A DNA stretch of 12,469 bases from Candidatus Thorarchaeota archaeon (GTDB lineage: Archaea > Asgardarchaeota > Thorarchaeia > Thorarchaeales > Thorarchaeaceae). Within the stretch, counting starts at the first letter, position 1. Every line of letters begins with the position of its first letter. The notes under the pieces are model-generated. The model was not told where the DNA came from. It made no database searches and worked only from the letters and a program-made list of their open reading frames with translations. Positions 1 to 7,320 of this stretch are shown here, piece after piece. Made by a program: the position numbers and the translations under genes. The stretch spans positions 1-12,469 of the forward strand of contig SDOA01000116.1 in the NCBI GenBank assembly GCA_004524595.1. Reading direction: 5' to 3'.

Positions 1-33
1 ACAAGCATCGAAATTCTTGTCTGTTGAGTATTC

Positions 34-1269
34 CTAATCAGGTAGAGTTCTATCACCGTACCATGAGTAATAACAATCAAGTTTGGAACCAGCGAATGAG
101 TTAGCAAGTGCATAGTCTATGTCTGTGTTACCTATCGCAAGATTGTCGCCCCAGAAATCCTCGATAAACAGATTCATGTTTGCGGGTAGTGTTTGATTAC
201 TTCCTACATATGCCCGAGCATTGTAATCTACAAATGCATCACCCATAGTGGTATAAAAGAGTCCATAGCATGTAAGACTAGTGATGATACAGGAATCAGG
301 ACGACAGTACCAATCTTCTGTTGATATCCAGCAACTTCTAATATCACTCGAATCTAAGAAACCATCAGCAAAAAACCATAGTGTTTCTTGAGTTTGACTA
401 TCATATGTTCCATGCGCATTCACCATGTATGCACCCAGTGTTCTTGAGTACCAGTCTGGTTTATAGTAGTATTTTCTTGAATAGAACATTAAATCAGACT
501 TTACTTGCGAAATTGAAGGATCTCTTCGAGTTATTTCGTGTGTAATCCAACTATAATCGATTAAAACTTGTCCTATATCTAAAATCCATGAACTAGTAAA
601 ATTAGACATATAATGGTTAAGAAAATATATTCTGGGCTCACGAGGTGGAGGTCCTGCAGGTGCAAATGAACCAGACAAATCCGACACGGGTTCTGGAATG
701 CCTTGTATCTGAGGAACAGTGGATGGTGCATTCTCATTTTCGAAACATTCCGCAATTGTTCTATTTGATATTATATACGATTTGGATTGAACATATGAAT
801 CAACCAACGATTTCATTTCCATGGAGTTCACTGATTCATTGTCTATGAGCACATGAGCGGAGTATTGTATATCTTCATATTCAGTTGCTACATAGAGGGA
901 CAATGACTTGTTAATTAGGAATCTAATACTAAGAAATGTTCCCTGAAAATAATCGCTAATATCTAGAGCTACAATTTGCTTTTCATCTGGTAAAATCAAA
1001 ACCTTCTTGATTATTGGAATGTCCTGTGATTCCTTTTTTAAACATGAGAGATAATTGAAACAAACATTGATGTCACAATATCCATCAGACTGGACTCTGA
1101 GAGTTATTTCTCCATCTACATTTGAATTGATTGTCATTGACTCATAGTCTAAACTTGTACTAACAAGAGATGATGATATAATCACATCTGATTCTATTCC
1201 GCTAGTCAACCGTTCATTGTTAATTGTACAAACTTGGACACCAGAGTGATGTACTCCCAGGGACGGCAC
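34..1269 (-). CDS. Putative caspase-fold (clan CD) cysteine peptidase-like protein
   Basis: 411 residues from a GTG start; an in-frame TGA lies upstream, and the first internal ATG is only at residue 45, so the start is uncertain. Residues 1-180 look beta-rich and are unrecognised. A Pro-rich linker (about 190-212, with PPP at 207-209) leads to a C-terminal domain at about 213-400. That domain has NAHGT (His286), then about 48 residues later LTCYG (Cys334), then DYNARAYVGSNQT and FWGDNLAIGNTDIDYALANS. This order (xHG, small-x-C, then a 'GA.A.vG' strand and a 'G.....AL..A' helix) is seen in gingipain/CHAT-type caspase-fold peptidases, so His286/Cys334 are the candidate dyad. No signal peptide or membrane segment is seen, which is unusual for gingipain-like proteins; a lost N-terminus is possible. 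Assignment rests on motif spacing alone. Confidence 0.55.
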   Translation of the reverse strand: MPSLGVHHSGVQVCTINNERLTSGIESDVIISSSLVSTSLDYESMTINSNVDGEITLRVQSDGYCDINVCFNYLSCLKKESQDIPIIKKVLILPDEKQIVALDISDYFQGTFLSIRFLINKSLSLYVATEYEDIQYSAHVLIDNESVNSMEMKSLVDSYVQSKSYIISNRTIAECFENENAPSTVPQIQGIPEPVSDLSGSFAPAGPPPREPRIYFLNHYMSNFTSSWILDIGQVLIDYSWITHEITRRDPSISQVKSDLMFYSRKYYYKPDWYSRTLGAYMVNAHGTYDSQTQETLWFFADGFLDSSDIRSCWISTEDWYCRPDSCIITSLTCYGLFYTTMGDAFVDYNARAYVGSNQTLPANMNLFIEDFWGDNLAIGNTDIDYALANSFAGSKLDCYYSWYGDRTLPD

Positions 1270-1333
1270 TGGGGAGACTCTGTGAGGTCATACATGTGTC
1301 AGGACAACCTCAAAGTCATATATCCAGACTTGA

Positions 1334-1343
1334 GTATTTAAAG
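1334..1343 (-). promoter_or_regulatory. Candidate TATA box for the caspase-like gene
   Basis: On the minus strand this reads CTTTAAATAC, a good archaeal TATA box. It predicts transcription start near 1310, about 40 nt before the GTG at 1269. The element is nearly palindromic, so it could also be read on the plus strand, where no gene follows closely. Confidence 0.35.
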
Positions 1344-1828
1344 ACCTCCAACAAAGGTTCAACAATCATCTAAAGAATGTCCAACTTTGCCCTAGTTTCC
1401 AGTAGCTGATGTCAACCCTTGACTTGCAATGACAAAAGGAATCGAACCAAGAATCACAATTATTAGAATGTACCCAATCCTATGTCCTCGCATAAACCCA
1501 CTTATTCTCTATTCGATATACTCTGGTATAAACTCATGCAAAGTATTGTGTGTGGGCAGAAAACCAAAGATACACCTCCCAGAAATGTCACGCAAGTGGA
1601 GAAACGTGTCAGAGTAGAAACTGAATCGATAACAAAGGAAAGAAAGGGAAGAGAGGTTCTATTTGTGCAAAGTACAAATAACGCTTTCACGTCGACAGAA
1701 AGAAAGTAAGAAACATGGTATATATCTATCATGGATTCAGTTTCGCTGCCATGCAGACTACTTGATCTTCAAGTTAGTTTGATTAGCAATGAACGATTCG
1801 AACACCCCCCAATTGAGAATAGTAGCGA
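1344..1828. other. Intergenic stretch without a supported gene
   Basis: Together with 1270-1333 this makes about 560 bp without a credible gene. Overlapping reading frames of 60-76 codons occur on both strands, but none has a ribosome site, recognisable motif or domain-like composition. A TATA-like GGTATATATC lies at 1716-1725 on the plus strand, followed by a 39-codon frame that runs into the tRNA and is probably spurious. A small GTCAA-CCC-TTGAC inverted repeat at 1411-1423 is too short to interpret. Confidence 0.5.
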
Positions 1829-1904
1829 TGGTAGCCCCGGGAGGATTTGAACCTCCGTCGATGAGGCCAAAACCCATCATGCTGGACCGCTACACCACGG
1901 GGCT
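1829..1904 (-). tRNA. tRNA-Gln (anticodon UUG), 3' CCA encoded
   Basis: The minus strand folds as a full cloverleaf. The acceptor stem is AGCCCCG/CGGGGCT (7 bp). The D-arm has stem GTGT/GCAT (with G-U pairs) and loop AGCGGTCCA. The anticodon arm is ATGGG-TTTTGGC-CTCAT, with anticodon TTG complementary to CAA at 1868-1870. A 4-nt variable loop follows, then T-arm GGAGG-TTCAAAT-CCTCC. The discriminator is A and CCA is encoded at 1829-1831. The leading A1 and UUG anticodon match archaeal tRNA-Gln, which is normally charged as Glu-tRNA and then amidated. No intron is present. The 5' end lies four bases after the stop codon of the upstream trm112-like gene, suggesting one precursor transcript needing RNase P processing. 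Confidence 0.95.
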
Positions 1905-1908
1905 GTTG

Positions 1909-2220
1909 CTAGGGAAGTCCGAATGGCAAACCATTCTTCAATATGTCGGTTGGGATGTTCTCCTTCCAGCGCTCGAGGAAATTGGTTTCTTCGATGCGTT
2001 GCTTTCCTTCCAATCGTAAGTCATCAGGAAGCATACATGCTATCCCATCGATGACTGGATACCATCTCCCGCACTTCGGGCATCTAATTAACGCTTCATC
2101 AATCTCTTCAACATCCTCATCATCACTTTCGATATTATGTGACTTGTAGACCTCAAGAGTGAGTTCACTTCTGCAGTCACTTATTGGGCAGGCGAGGATG
2201 TCCATGAGCCAGCGTTTCAT
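1909..2220 (-). CDS. trm112: Trm112-family methyltransferase activator (zinc ribbon)
   Basis: 103 residues beginning MKRWLMDILACP, the characteristic N-terminus of Trm112/YcaR-type proteins. Four cysteines form a zinc-ribbon pattern: C11 and C16 (CPISDC) and C47 and C50 (CPKC). An acidic insertion (DDEDVEEIDE, about 33-42) lies between them. The GRWYPVIDGI segment (51-60) is the conserved strand of the family, and a C-terminal tail of about 35 residues follows. In eukaryotes and haloarchaea Trm112 is the obligate small partner of class I methyltransferases acting on tRNA, rRNA and release factor (Trm11, Trm9, Bud23, Mtq2 types); no methyltransferase is in this window. The ATG at 2218-2220 has AGGAGA about nine bases upstream, which supports this start. 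The gene is divergent from gcvPA and is followed directly by tRNA-Gln. Confidence 0.85.
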   Translation of the reverse strand: MKRWLMDILACPISDCRSELTLEVYKSHNIESDDEDVEEIDEALIRCPKCGRWYPVIDGIACMLPDDLRLEGKQRIEETNFLERWKENIPTDILKNGLPFGLP

Positions 2221-2279
2221 CTTACCATTCTCCTGTGCTCTTCCGTGGTTTCATCGCAAGCAGTTAAAAATCATTCTAG

Positions 2280-2295
2280 CAAATATGAATATTTG
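2280..2295. promoter_or_regulatory. AT-rich palindrome in the trm112/gcvPA divergent promoter region
   Basis: CAAATATGAATATTTG is a perfect 7-bp inverted repeat around a 2-bp centre. It lies about 15 bp upstream of the best gcvPA TATA candidate and between two divergent transcription units, a plausible operator position. Such AT-rich palindromes also arise by chance, so this is only a candidate site. Confidence 0.25.
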
Positions 2296-2304
2296 TCGGA
2301 CCCA

Positions 2305-2316
2305 AAAGCTATATTG
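2305..2316 (+). promoter_or_regulatory. Candidate TATA box for the gcv operon
   Basis: AAGCTATATTGG contains TATATT at 2310-2315. A start about 25 bp downstream (near 2337) would leave a leader of about 28 nt containing GGAGAAGAG at 2352-2360 before the ATG at 2365. This geometry supports the ATG at 2365 over the GTG at 2245, which would lie upstream of this promoter. Confidence 0.3.
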
Positions 2317-2364
2317 GTAAAATTGATTGCCAGCAGGAGCAAGGAACACTCGGAGAAGAGCGTT

Positions 2365-3771
2365 ATGGAGCACAAACATCCTTGGATTCCTATTACCAAG
2401 GCAACAGAGAAAGAGATGTTGACTTCTATCGGGAAGAAGAACCTTGAGGACTTGTTCTGCAACATCCCTGATAGATTCAGAGTTAAACAAGATCTGAAAC
2501 TACCGGATTCACATAATGAATTTGAGGTAACTCAGAGGATACTGGAGCTTGCTGAGAAGAATACGCCTGCATATAATGGCTCTGTATTCCTCGGTGCTGG
2601 AGTCGGAATGCATTACATTCCTGCTATTGTCCCTGCTCTGGCTAATAGGTCTGAATTTGTTACATCTTATACAAGCTATCAGGCTGAAATAAGTCAGGGG
2701 ATGTTGCAGACATTGTTTGAGTATCAGAGTCTGCTGGCTGAGATTTTGCAAATCGATGTTGTGAATTCATCGATGTATGATATGGCTACAGCAGTTGCCG
2801 AAGCAGCTCGGATGACAGTCCGTGTTAATAAGAAGCGATCGAAATTCTTGGTTCCGGGAACCATTAATCCAGAACACTATGATGTAATCCATACATATAC
2901 CGAGCCTGCTGATATTGATATCGTCAAAATCGACTATGATAGTAAGACTGGGCTCATGTCCCTGTCTGACCTCGAGTCGAAAATGAATGATCAAGTGGCT
3001 GGAGTGTATGTGGAAAATCCAAGTCATCTAGGATTCATCGAAACACAGGTTGATGAGATAGATCGAATTACTCATGAAGCAGACGCATTATTTATTGTAG
3101 GAGTTGATGTTCTTTCTCTGGGTGTACTTAGGCCGCCTGGAGAGTATAACGCCGATATTGTAGTAGCTGAAGGACAGTATCTAGGGTCTCCTGTGAGTTA
3201 TGGCGGTCCATTACTTGGTATTTTTGGTTGCAAGAATGATCGGAAATTAATCTATCAGATGCCAGGTCGGCTTGTTGGAATGACAAGGACCGAAACTGAG
3301 CCATACGAGACTGGATATGTCTTGACACTCAGCCCACGAGAACAGCATATCCGCAGAGAGAAAGCGACAAGCAATATCTGCTCAAATCAGGCTCTTGCTG
3401 CTGTGACAGCAGCCATTTATATGTCCACACTAGGTCCTACTGGTCTAAGAGCTCTTGGTGAAACCATTACTCTAAAGGCCAATTATGCTACCCAGCATCT
3501 AAACAACATCCAAGGTGTAAAAGCCCCGGCCATTGGTAATTTTATCTGGAACGAATTTGTTGTACAGTTTGAGAATGGTACAACTGCAAAACAGGTCCAT
3601 GAAGGTCTCTTGAAATACGGTCTGCAAGGCGGTAAGATACTAACTCATGAATTTCCAGAGCTTGGTGAATCAATGCTCTTCTGTGTTACTGAGATACATA
3701 GTCAACAGGCAATAGACAAACTTGTCAAAGCAGTCGAAGAGATTGTTTCATCTGGAGGTGCAACAAAATGA
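2365..3771 (+). CDS. gcvPA: Glycine dehydrogenase (decarboxylating) subunit 1, P-protein alpha
   Basis: 468 residues from the ATG at 2365. It is the N-terminal half of the PLP-dependent P-protein, which decarboxylates glycine and passes aminomethyl to lipoyl GcvH in the cytosol. Family signatures: TSYTSYQAEISQGMLQ (about 100-115) followed by TLFEYQ, NSSMYDMATAVAEA (about 134-147), a GGPLLGIFG segment, MPGRLVGMT, and REQHIRREKATSNICSNQAL near the C-terminus. It lacks the PLP lysine, as expected, since GcvPB carries it. The frame is open back to a GTG at 2245, but those 40 extra residues resemble nothing in the family and overlap the promoter region. The 2365 ATG has GGAG nine bases upstream, and MEHKHPWIPITKATEKEML resembles usual GcvPA N-termini. 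It overlaps gcvPB by ATGA. Family length is about 440-460. Confidence 0.95.
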   Translation: MEHKHPWIPITKATEKEMLTSIGKKNLEDLFCNIPDRFRVKQDLKLPDSHNEFEVTQRILELAEKNTPAYNGSVFLGAGVGMHYIPAIVPALANRSEFVTSYTSYQAEISQGMLQTLFEYQSLLAEILQIDVVNSSMYDMATAVAEAARMTVRVNKKRSKFLVPGTINPEHYDVIHTYTEPADIDIVKIDYDSKTGLMSLSDLESKMNDQVAGVYVENPSHLGFIETQVDEIDRITHEADALFIVGVDVLSLGVLRPPGEYNADIVVAEGQYLGSPVSYGGPLLGIFGCKNDRKLIYQMPGRLVGMTRTETEPYETGYVLTLSPREQHIRREKATSNICSNQALAAVTAAIYMSTLGPTGLRALGETITLKANYATQHLNNIQGVKAPAIGNFIWNEFVVQFENGTTAKQVHEGLLKYGLQGGKILTHEFPELGESMLFCVTEIHSQQAIDKLVKAVEEIVSSGGATK

Positions 3772-5339
3772 GTGATCGCACCCCATCAGATTCTAGTACG
3801 CGCCAGGCTAAATGGAATGAGCCACTCATCTTTGAGAGGACAAATCCTGGGGTCATATCACATGATTTTCCCTCAACTGAAGAAGGTGTGAAAGAACAGG
3901 TTGGTGACCTGAGAACGATTCTACCAAAGAAGATGTTACGAAAAGAGCTACCAAAGCTTCCAGAGGTTTCTGAACCCGCAATTGTTCGTCATTTCACACG
4001 ACTCTCACAGATGAATTACGCTGTTTCTCTAGGAACATATCCTCTTGGTAGTTGCACTATGAAATACAACCCTGAACAAAACAACTGGGCTGCTTCACAA
4101 TTGGGATTCTCCTGGTTACATCCACTACAGGATGTATCTACAACTCAGGGGGCTCTTGAGCTAATGTGGGAACTAGAACAGTGGCTTTGTGAACTCACAG
4201 GAATGGATGCGGTCACGCTACAACCAGCAGCCGGTGCACAAGGAGAGTGGACGGGCGTGATGATGATTCGGGAATATCATCGTTGTGTAACTGAAGAATG
4301 TGAGCAAAGAAATGAGATGATTATACCTGATGCCGCTCATGGAACAAATCCTGCATCAGCTGCTATGGCTGGATATAAGGTGGTTGTCATCCCATCAAGT
4401 AAGGACGGTCTAGTTGATATTGATGCACTGAAGGCTGCAGCTGGGCCAAACACCGCTGGTCTAATGCTTACAAATCCAAACACTATTGGTGTTTTTGAGA
4501 AAGATATTGGTGAGTTATCTGGAATTGTTCATGACGCAGGTGGTCTGGTCTACTATGACGGTGCAAACTTCAATGCAATTATGCATAAGGTCCGTCCTGG
4601 CGACATGGGATTTGACGTTGTCCATCTCAACTTGCACAAGACCTTCTCAACACCCCATGGAGGGGGTGGTCCAGGAGCAGGTCCAGTAGGAGTTAAAGAG
4701 AAGCTTGCAGAATTTCTACCATTACCACGTATCGTCAAAAAGGATGATAACACCTTCGACTTAGACTATAATTTACCGCTATCAATAGGCAAAGTAAAAT
4801 CGTTCTATGGTAACTTTGGCGTCCTTGTCAGAGCATATGCATATGCCTATTCTCTCGGACGAGAAGGTCTCAAGAGAGCTTCTGAAGTTGCAGTTCTGAA
4901 TGCAAACTATATTGCTCATCATGTGAGGAAGATTCCTGGGTTTACATTACCATATTCACAGGATGCTCCCAGAATGCATGAATGTGTTATTTCCGCAGAG
5001 GAGTTAAAAGAATCAACTGGCGTTACAGCAATGAATGTGGCAAAACGGCTCCTTGATTTTGGAGTTCACTCTCCTACGGTGTACTTTCCTCTCATAGTAC
5101 CAGAGGCACTTATGATCGAACCAACCGAAACTGAATCTAAGCAAGAACTGGATTATTTCATTGAAGTGCTTAGACAGATTTCGAAGGAGGCCCATGATGA
5201 TCCAGAGAAAGTAAAGAGTGCCCCTCATACTGCATCTATCCGACTTTTGGATGAATATAGGTCAGCTCATCCAAAGACCATGACATTATCCTATAAAATG
5301 TATCAAGAACGACTAGCAAGTGGAGCTGATGATGAATGA
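3768..5339 (+). CDS. gcvPB: Glycine dehydrogenase (decarboxylating) subunit 2, P-protein beta
   Basis: 523 residues. It is the catalytic C-terminal half of the P-protein and forms an alpha2beta2 enzyme with GcvPA. The PLP-binding lysine is K291 in LNLHKTFSTPHGGGGPG, followed by the glycine-rich loop. Other hallmarks are LGTYPLGSCTMKYNP (88-102), LQPAAGAQGE (151-160), PDAAHGTNPASAAMAGY (187-203), LTNPNTIGVFE (234-244) and YYDGANFNAI (262-271). The ATG overlaps the gcvPA stop (ATGA), with GGAGGTG at 3754-3760, seven bases upstream, so translation is probably coupled. The length is slightly above the usual 480-510. No gcvT, gcvH or lipoamide dehydrogenase gene is in the window, so the rest of the cleavage system must be elsewhere. 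Confidence 0.97.
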   Translation: MSDRTPSDSSTRQAKWNEPLIFERTNPGVISHDFPSTEEGVKEQVGDLRTILPKKMLRKELPKLPEVSEPAIVRHFTRLSQMNYAVSLGTYPLGSCTMKYNPEQNNWAASQLGFSWLHPLQDVSTTQGALELMWELEQWLCELTGMDAVTLQPAAGAQGEWTGVMMIREYHRCVTEECEQRNEMIIPDAAHGTNPASAAMAGYKVVVIPSSKDGLVDIDALKAAAGPNTAGLMLTNPNTIGVFEKDIGELSGIVHDAGGLVYYDGANFNAIMHKVRPGDMGFDVVHLNLHKTFSTPHGGGGPGAGPVGVKEKLAEFLPLPRIVKKDDNTFDLDYNLPLSIGKVKSFYGNFGVLVRAYAYAYSLGREGLKRASEVAVLNANYIAHHVRKIPGFTLPYSQDAPRMHECVISAEELKESTGVTAMNVAKRLLDFGVHSPTVYFPLIVPEALMIEPTETESKQELDYFIEVLRQISKEAHDDPEKVKSAPHTASIRLLDEYRSAHPKTMTLSYKMYQERLASGADDE

Positions 5340-5707
5340 TCCTTGAAAGAGAAGCTGGTCGCCATATAATCTATCTTGAGGCGAAGGATGTTGGAAACGA
5401 TCTCTTGGTATCTATCCACGGTGGAGACGAGCATCATATTGGAGGAGTTGCTATTGCTTATATTACTGCAAGTCACTACAGGGATGCCTCAACAATTAGT
5501 GTAAGCACCCTCACCTTTCCTGGTCATAAAGACTACATAGTTGCTAACTCTGCAGCAGAAAAGATATGTAAATCCCTCAAACGATCTACAGTCGTGACTG
5601 TTGGAATTCACTATGATGATGCATCTAAAGATGAAATCACAACCATTGTTCAAGTGGTTAACATGCTTGCTGATGACTTGATATCTCACTATCAAAAGGC
5701 TGAATAA
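5336..5707 (+). CDS. LpdD-like small protein (prenylated-flavin-chaperone-like domain)
   Basis: 123 residues, a single alpha/beta domain without signal or membrane segment. GNDLLVSIHGGDEHHIGGVA (20-39), then SVSTLTFPGHKDYIVANSAAE (56-75) and RSTVVTVGIHYDDAS (83-97), match my memory of the LpdD-like family. Its founder is the small D subunit gene of the lactobacillal gallate decarboxylase cluster, thought to help handle or maintain prenylated FMN for UbiD-type decarboxylases. The His/Gly-rich loop (HGGDEHHIGG) is the likely functional site. The ATG overlaps the gcvPB stop by ATGA, so it is translationally coupled to a PLP-type decarboxylase rather than a UbiD enzyme, and no ubiX/ubiD gene is visible. 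The role here is therefore unknown; the family call is from recognition only. Confidence 0.55.
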   Translation: MILEREAGRHIIYLEAKDVGNDLLVSIHGGDEHHIGGVAIAYITASHYRDASTISVSTLTFPGHKDYIVANSAAEKICKSLKRSTVVTVGIHYDDASKDEITTIVQVVNMLADDLISHYQKAE

Positions 5708-5738
5708 TACACCTTGGATGCAGTTCTTGTGAATACAA

Positions 5739-6020
5739 TTGCTAATCCGATTCAAATCCTTTGGACCAATACGTCGCCATATTGGAAAACAGGTTATACA
5801 ACTTGATCTTCCTGAAGGTTCAACTGTGTTTCAGGTGATTCAAGCGGTGTTAGAGTTAGGAGATCAATCTCTCCGTGATTTAATATTGGACCAAGGGAAA
5901 ATTAGTGGAAATCTGATAGTGATTCTGAACAAAAAAGATGTGTCCACACTTGGTGGTGTGGACATCTCTGTCAACGAGGGTGATGAGATAGCCTTACTCC
6001 CTCATGTCCAGGGAGGTTAG
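5739..6020 (+). CDS. Ubiquitin-like beta-grasp sulfur carrier (MoaD/ThiS/SAMP type)
   Basis: 93 residues ending exactly in Gly-Gly (ALLPHVQGG, then stop), the mark of MoaD/ThiS/Urm1/SAMP proteins that an E1-like enzyme adenylates and thiocarboxylates. The fold order fits: strand LIRFKSFGPIRRHIG with the MoaD-like FGPIR motif, strand QVIQLDLPEGSTV, helix FQVIQAVLEL, LIVILNKKDV, and the terminal EGDEIALLPHV strand. The start is probably TTG at 5739: an in-frame TGA lies at 5730-5732, and only ATA at 5733 is an alternative. The ribosome site is weak. It lies 31 bp after the LpdD-like gene and runs into the MTTase. Possible roles are molybdopterin synthesis, tRNA thiolation or protein modification; no molybdopterin gene lies beside it. 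Confidence 0.85.
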   Translation: MLIRFKSFGPIRRHIGKQVIQLDLPEGSTVFQVIQAVLELGDQSLRDLILDQGKISGNLIVILNKKDVSTLGGVDISVNEGDEIALLPHVQGG

Positions 6021-6030
6021 TCGTTTGAAA

Positions 6031-7320
6031 ATGAGCATCACATTCTATCTTGAAACCTATGGCTGTTCCCTTAATTCAGCTGACTCTGATATTATTGTTG
6101 GAAGTCTCAAGGAGATTGGTGCTCAACGTGTTTCTGATGAAACAATTGCTGACATTATCATTTTGAATACTTGTGGCGTTAAAGAACCAACAGAGGATAG
6201 GATTATTCATAGACTTGAAGAGTTAGCAGAAAGAACAATCCCAGTAATAATTGCTGGATGTCTACCAAAAATATCCCCTGCTCGAATTGACAAAGCTATT
6301 TCAAAATATGCAGCAATATTAGGCCCTCAATCCATTGGCTTTCTAACCGAAGTCATCCAGAGAGTTCTCAATGGCGAGAGAGGAATCAAACATCTAGAAT
6401 CTAGCAAGGTTTCGAAATTAAAGTGGCTCGAAGGCCCACCTGATAGTGTAATCTGCACAATTCCAATCTGTGAAGGGTGTTTAGGAAACTGTTCGTATTG
6501 TGCTGTACGGTTTGCTAGAGGTGCTGTAAAGAGTCATTCAGAATTCGATATTGCTAATGTGGTCAAAAGATGCTCCCATGCTGGATATCGTGAAATTAGA
6601 CTCACGTCACAAGACTTGGGGACTTACGGCGTTGATATCAATGCAAGTCTTGTCCATTTGCTAAAACAACTGGATCAAATCGAAGGCCAACACATGTTCA
6701 GGTTGGGGATGTTCAATCCAAATCTTGTCAAAGACTCAATTGATGATATCCTAACAGTAATGCAGTCAGATCACTACTTTAAATTCTTCCATATCCCTCT
6801 ACAGTCCGGTAGTGACGCGATATTACAAGATATGGGAAGAAAATACTCAGTTCTGGATTGGGAAGAGATAGTCCAAAAAATCAGACTACGATTTAATGAT
6901 GCCACAATCGCTACTGACATCATTGTTGGGTATCCTGGTGAATCTGAAGATGATTTTCAGATGACTATGGATCTGATACAGAGAATCGAATCCCCTGTTG
7001 TCAACATTTCCAAATATGGCGACCGTCCTGGTACTCTAGCCTCAAAATCAAGAAATAAAGTTGAAACTTCAGTCAAGAAAGACCGAAGTCGCCTCCTGAC
7101 CAAACTGGTCAATAAACTCCTTCTTGAAAATAACAAGTCATGGCTTGACTGGACTGGTTCTGTTATTATTACTGATAAAGGGTCACGGAAAGGTCTCTTA
7201 TGTAGAAATCAGTCTTACAAACCTATCATAATCTTTGAGGAACTACCACTGGGTTCTAAAGTAAGAGTAGAAGTCATCAAAGCAGAGAGAACTCAACTTA
7301 TTGGAGAAGTCATCTCTTAG
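6031..7320 (+). CDS. tRNA t6A37 methylthiotransferase, e-MtaB/CDKAL1 type (radical SAM)
   Basis: 429 residues from the ATG at 6031. The N-terminal MTTase domain carries three iron-sulfur cysteines: C12 (ETYGCSLN), C48 (LNTCGVKEPTEDR) and C77 (IIAGCLPK). The radical-SAM CX3CX2C is C150, C154, C157 (EGCLGNCSYC). Further signatures are FRLGMFNPN, FHIPLQSGSD and TDIIVGYPGE. A TRAM RNA-binding domain occupies about 373-429. Enzymes of this group add a methylthio group to t6A37 of tRNAs reading ANN codons. The start is ambiguous: ATG 6004 (within the upstream gene), TTG 6025 (seven bases after GGGAGGT at 6011-6017) and ATG 6031 are in frame. The family normally begins right at the first strand, favouring 6025 or 6031. 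Its 3' end overlaps the convergent dehydrogenase gene by 11 bp. Confidence 0.93.
   Translation: MSITFYLETYGCSLNSADSDIIVGSLKEIGAQRVSDETIADIIILNTCGVKEPTEDRIIHRLEELAERTIPVIIAGCLPKISPARIDKAISKYAAILGPQSIGFLTEVIQRVLNGERGIKHLESSKVSKLKWLEGPPDSVICTIPICEGCLGNCSYCAVRFARGAVKSHSEFDIANVVKRCSHAGYREIRLTSQDLGTYGVDINASLVHLLKQLDQIEGQHMFRLGMFNPNLVKDSIDDILTVMQSDHYFKFFHIPLQSGSDAILQDMGRKYSVLDWEEIVQKIRLRFNDATIATDIIVGYPGESEDDFQMTMDLIQRIESPVVNISKYGDRPGTLASKSRNKVETSVKKDRSRLLTKLVNKLLLENNKSWLDWTGSVIITDKGSRKGLLCRNQSYKPIIIFEELPLGSKVRVEVIKAERTQLIGEVIS

Noticed and set aside
1502..1732. Minus-strand 76-codon frame with some hydrophobic stretches
   Set aside because: It overlaps two plus-strand frames of similar size, has no ribosome site and shows no family resemblance. 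Chance frames of this length are expected in AT-rich DNA.
1795..1812. TTCGAA-containing sequence near tRNA-Gln resembling another T-loop
   Set aside because: No T-stem, acceptor strand or CCA follows on either strand, unlike the fragment at 11972-11994.
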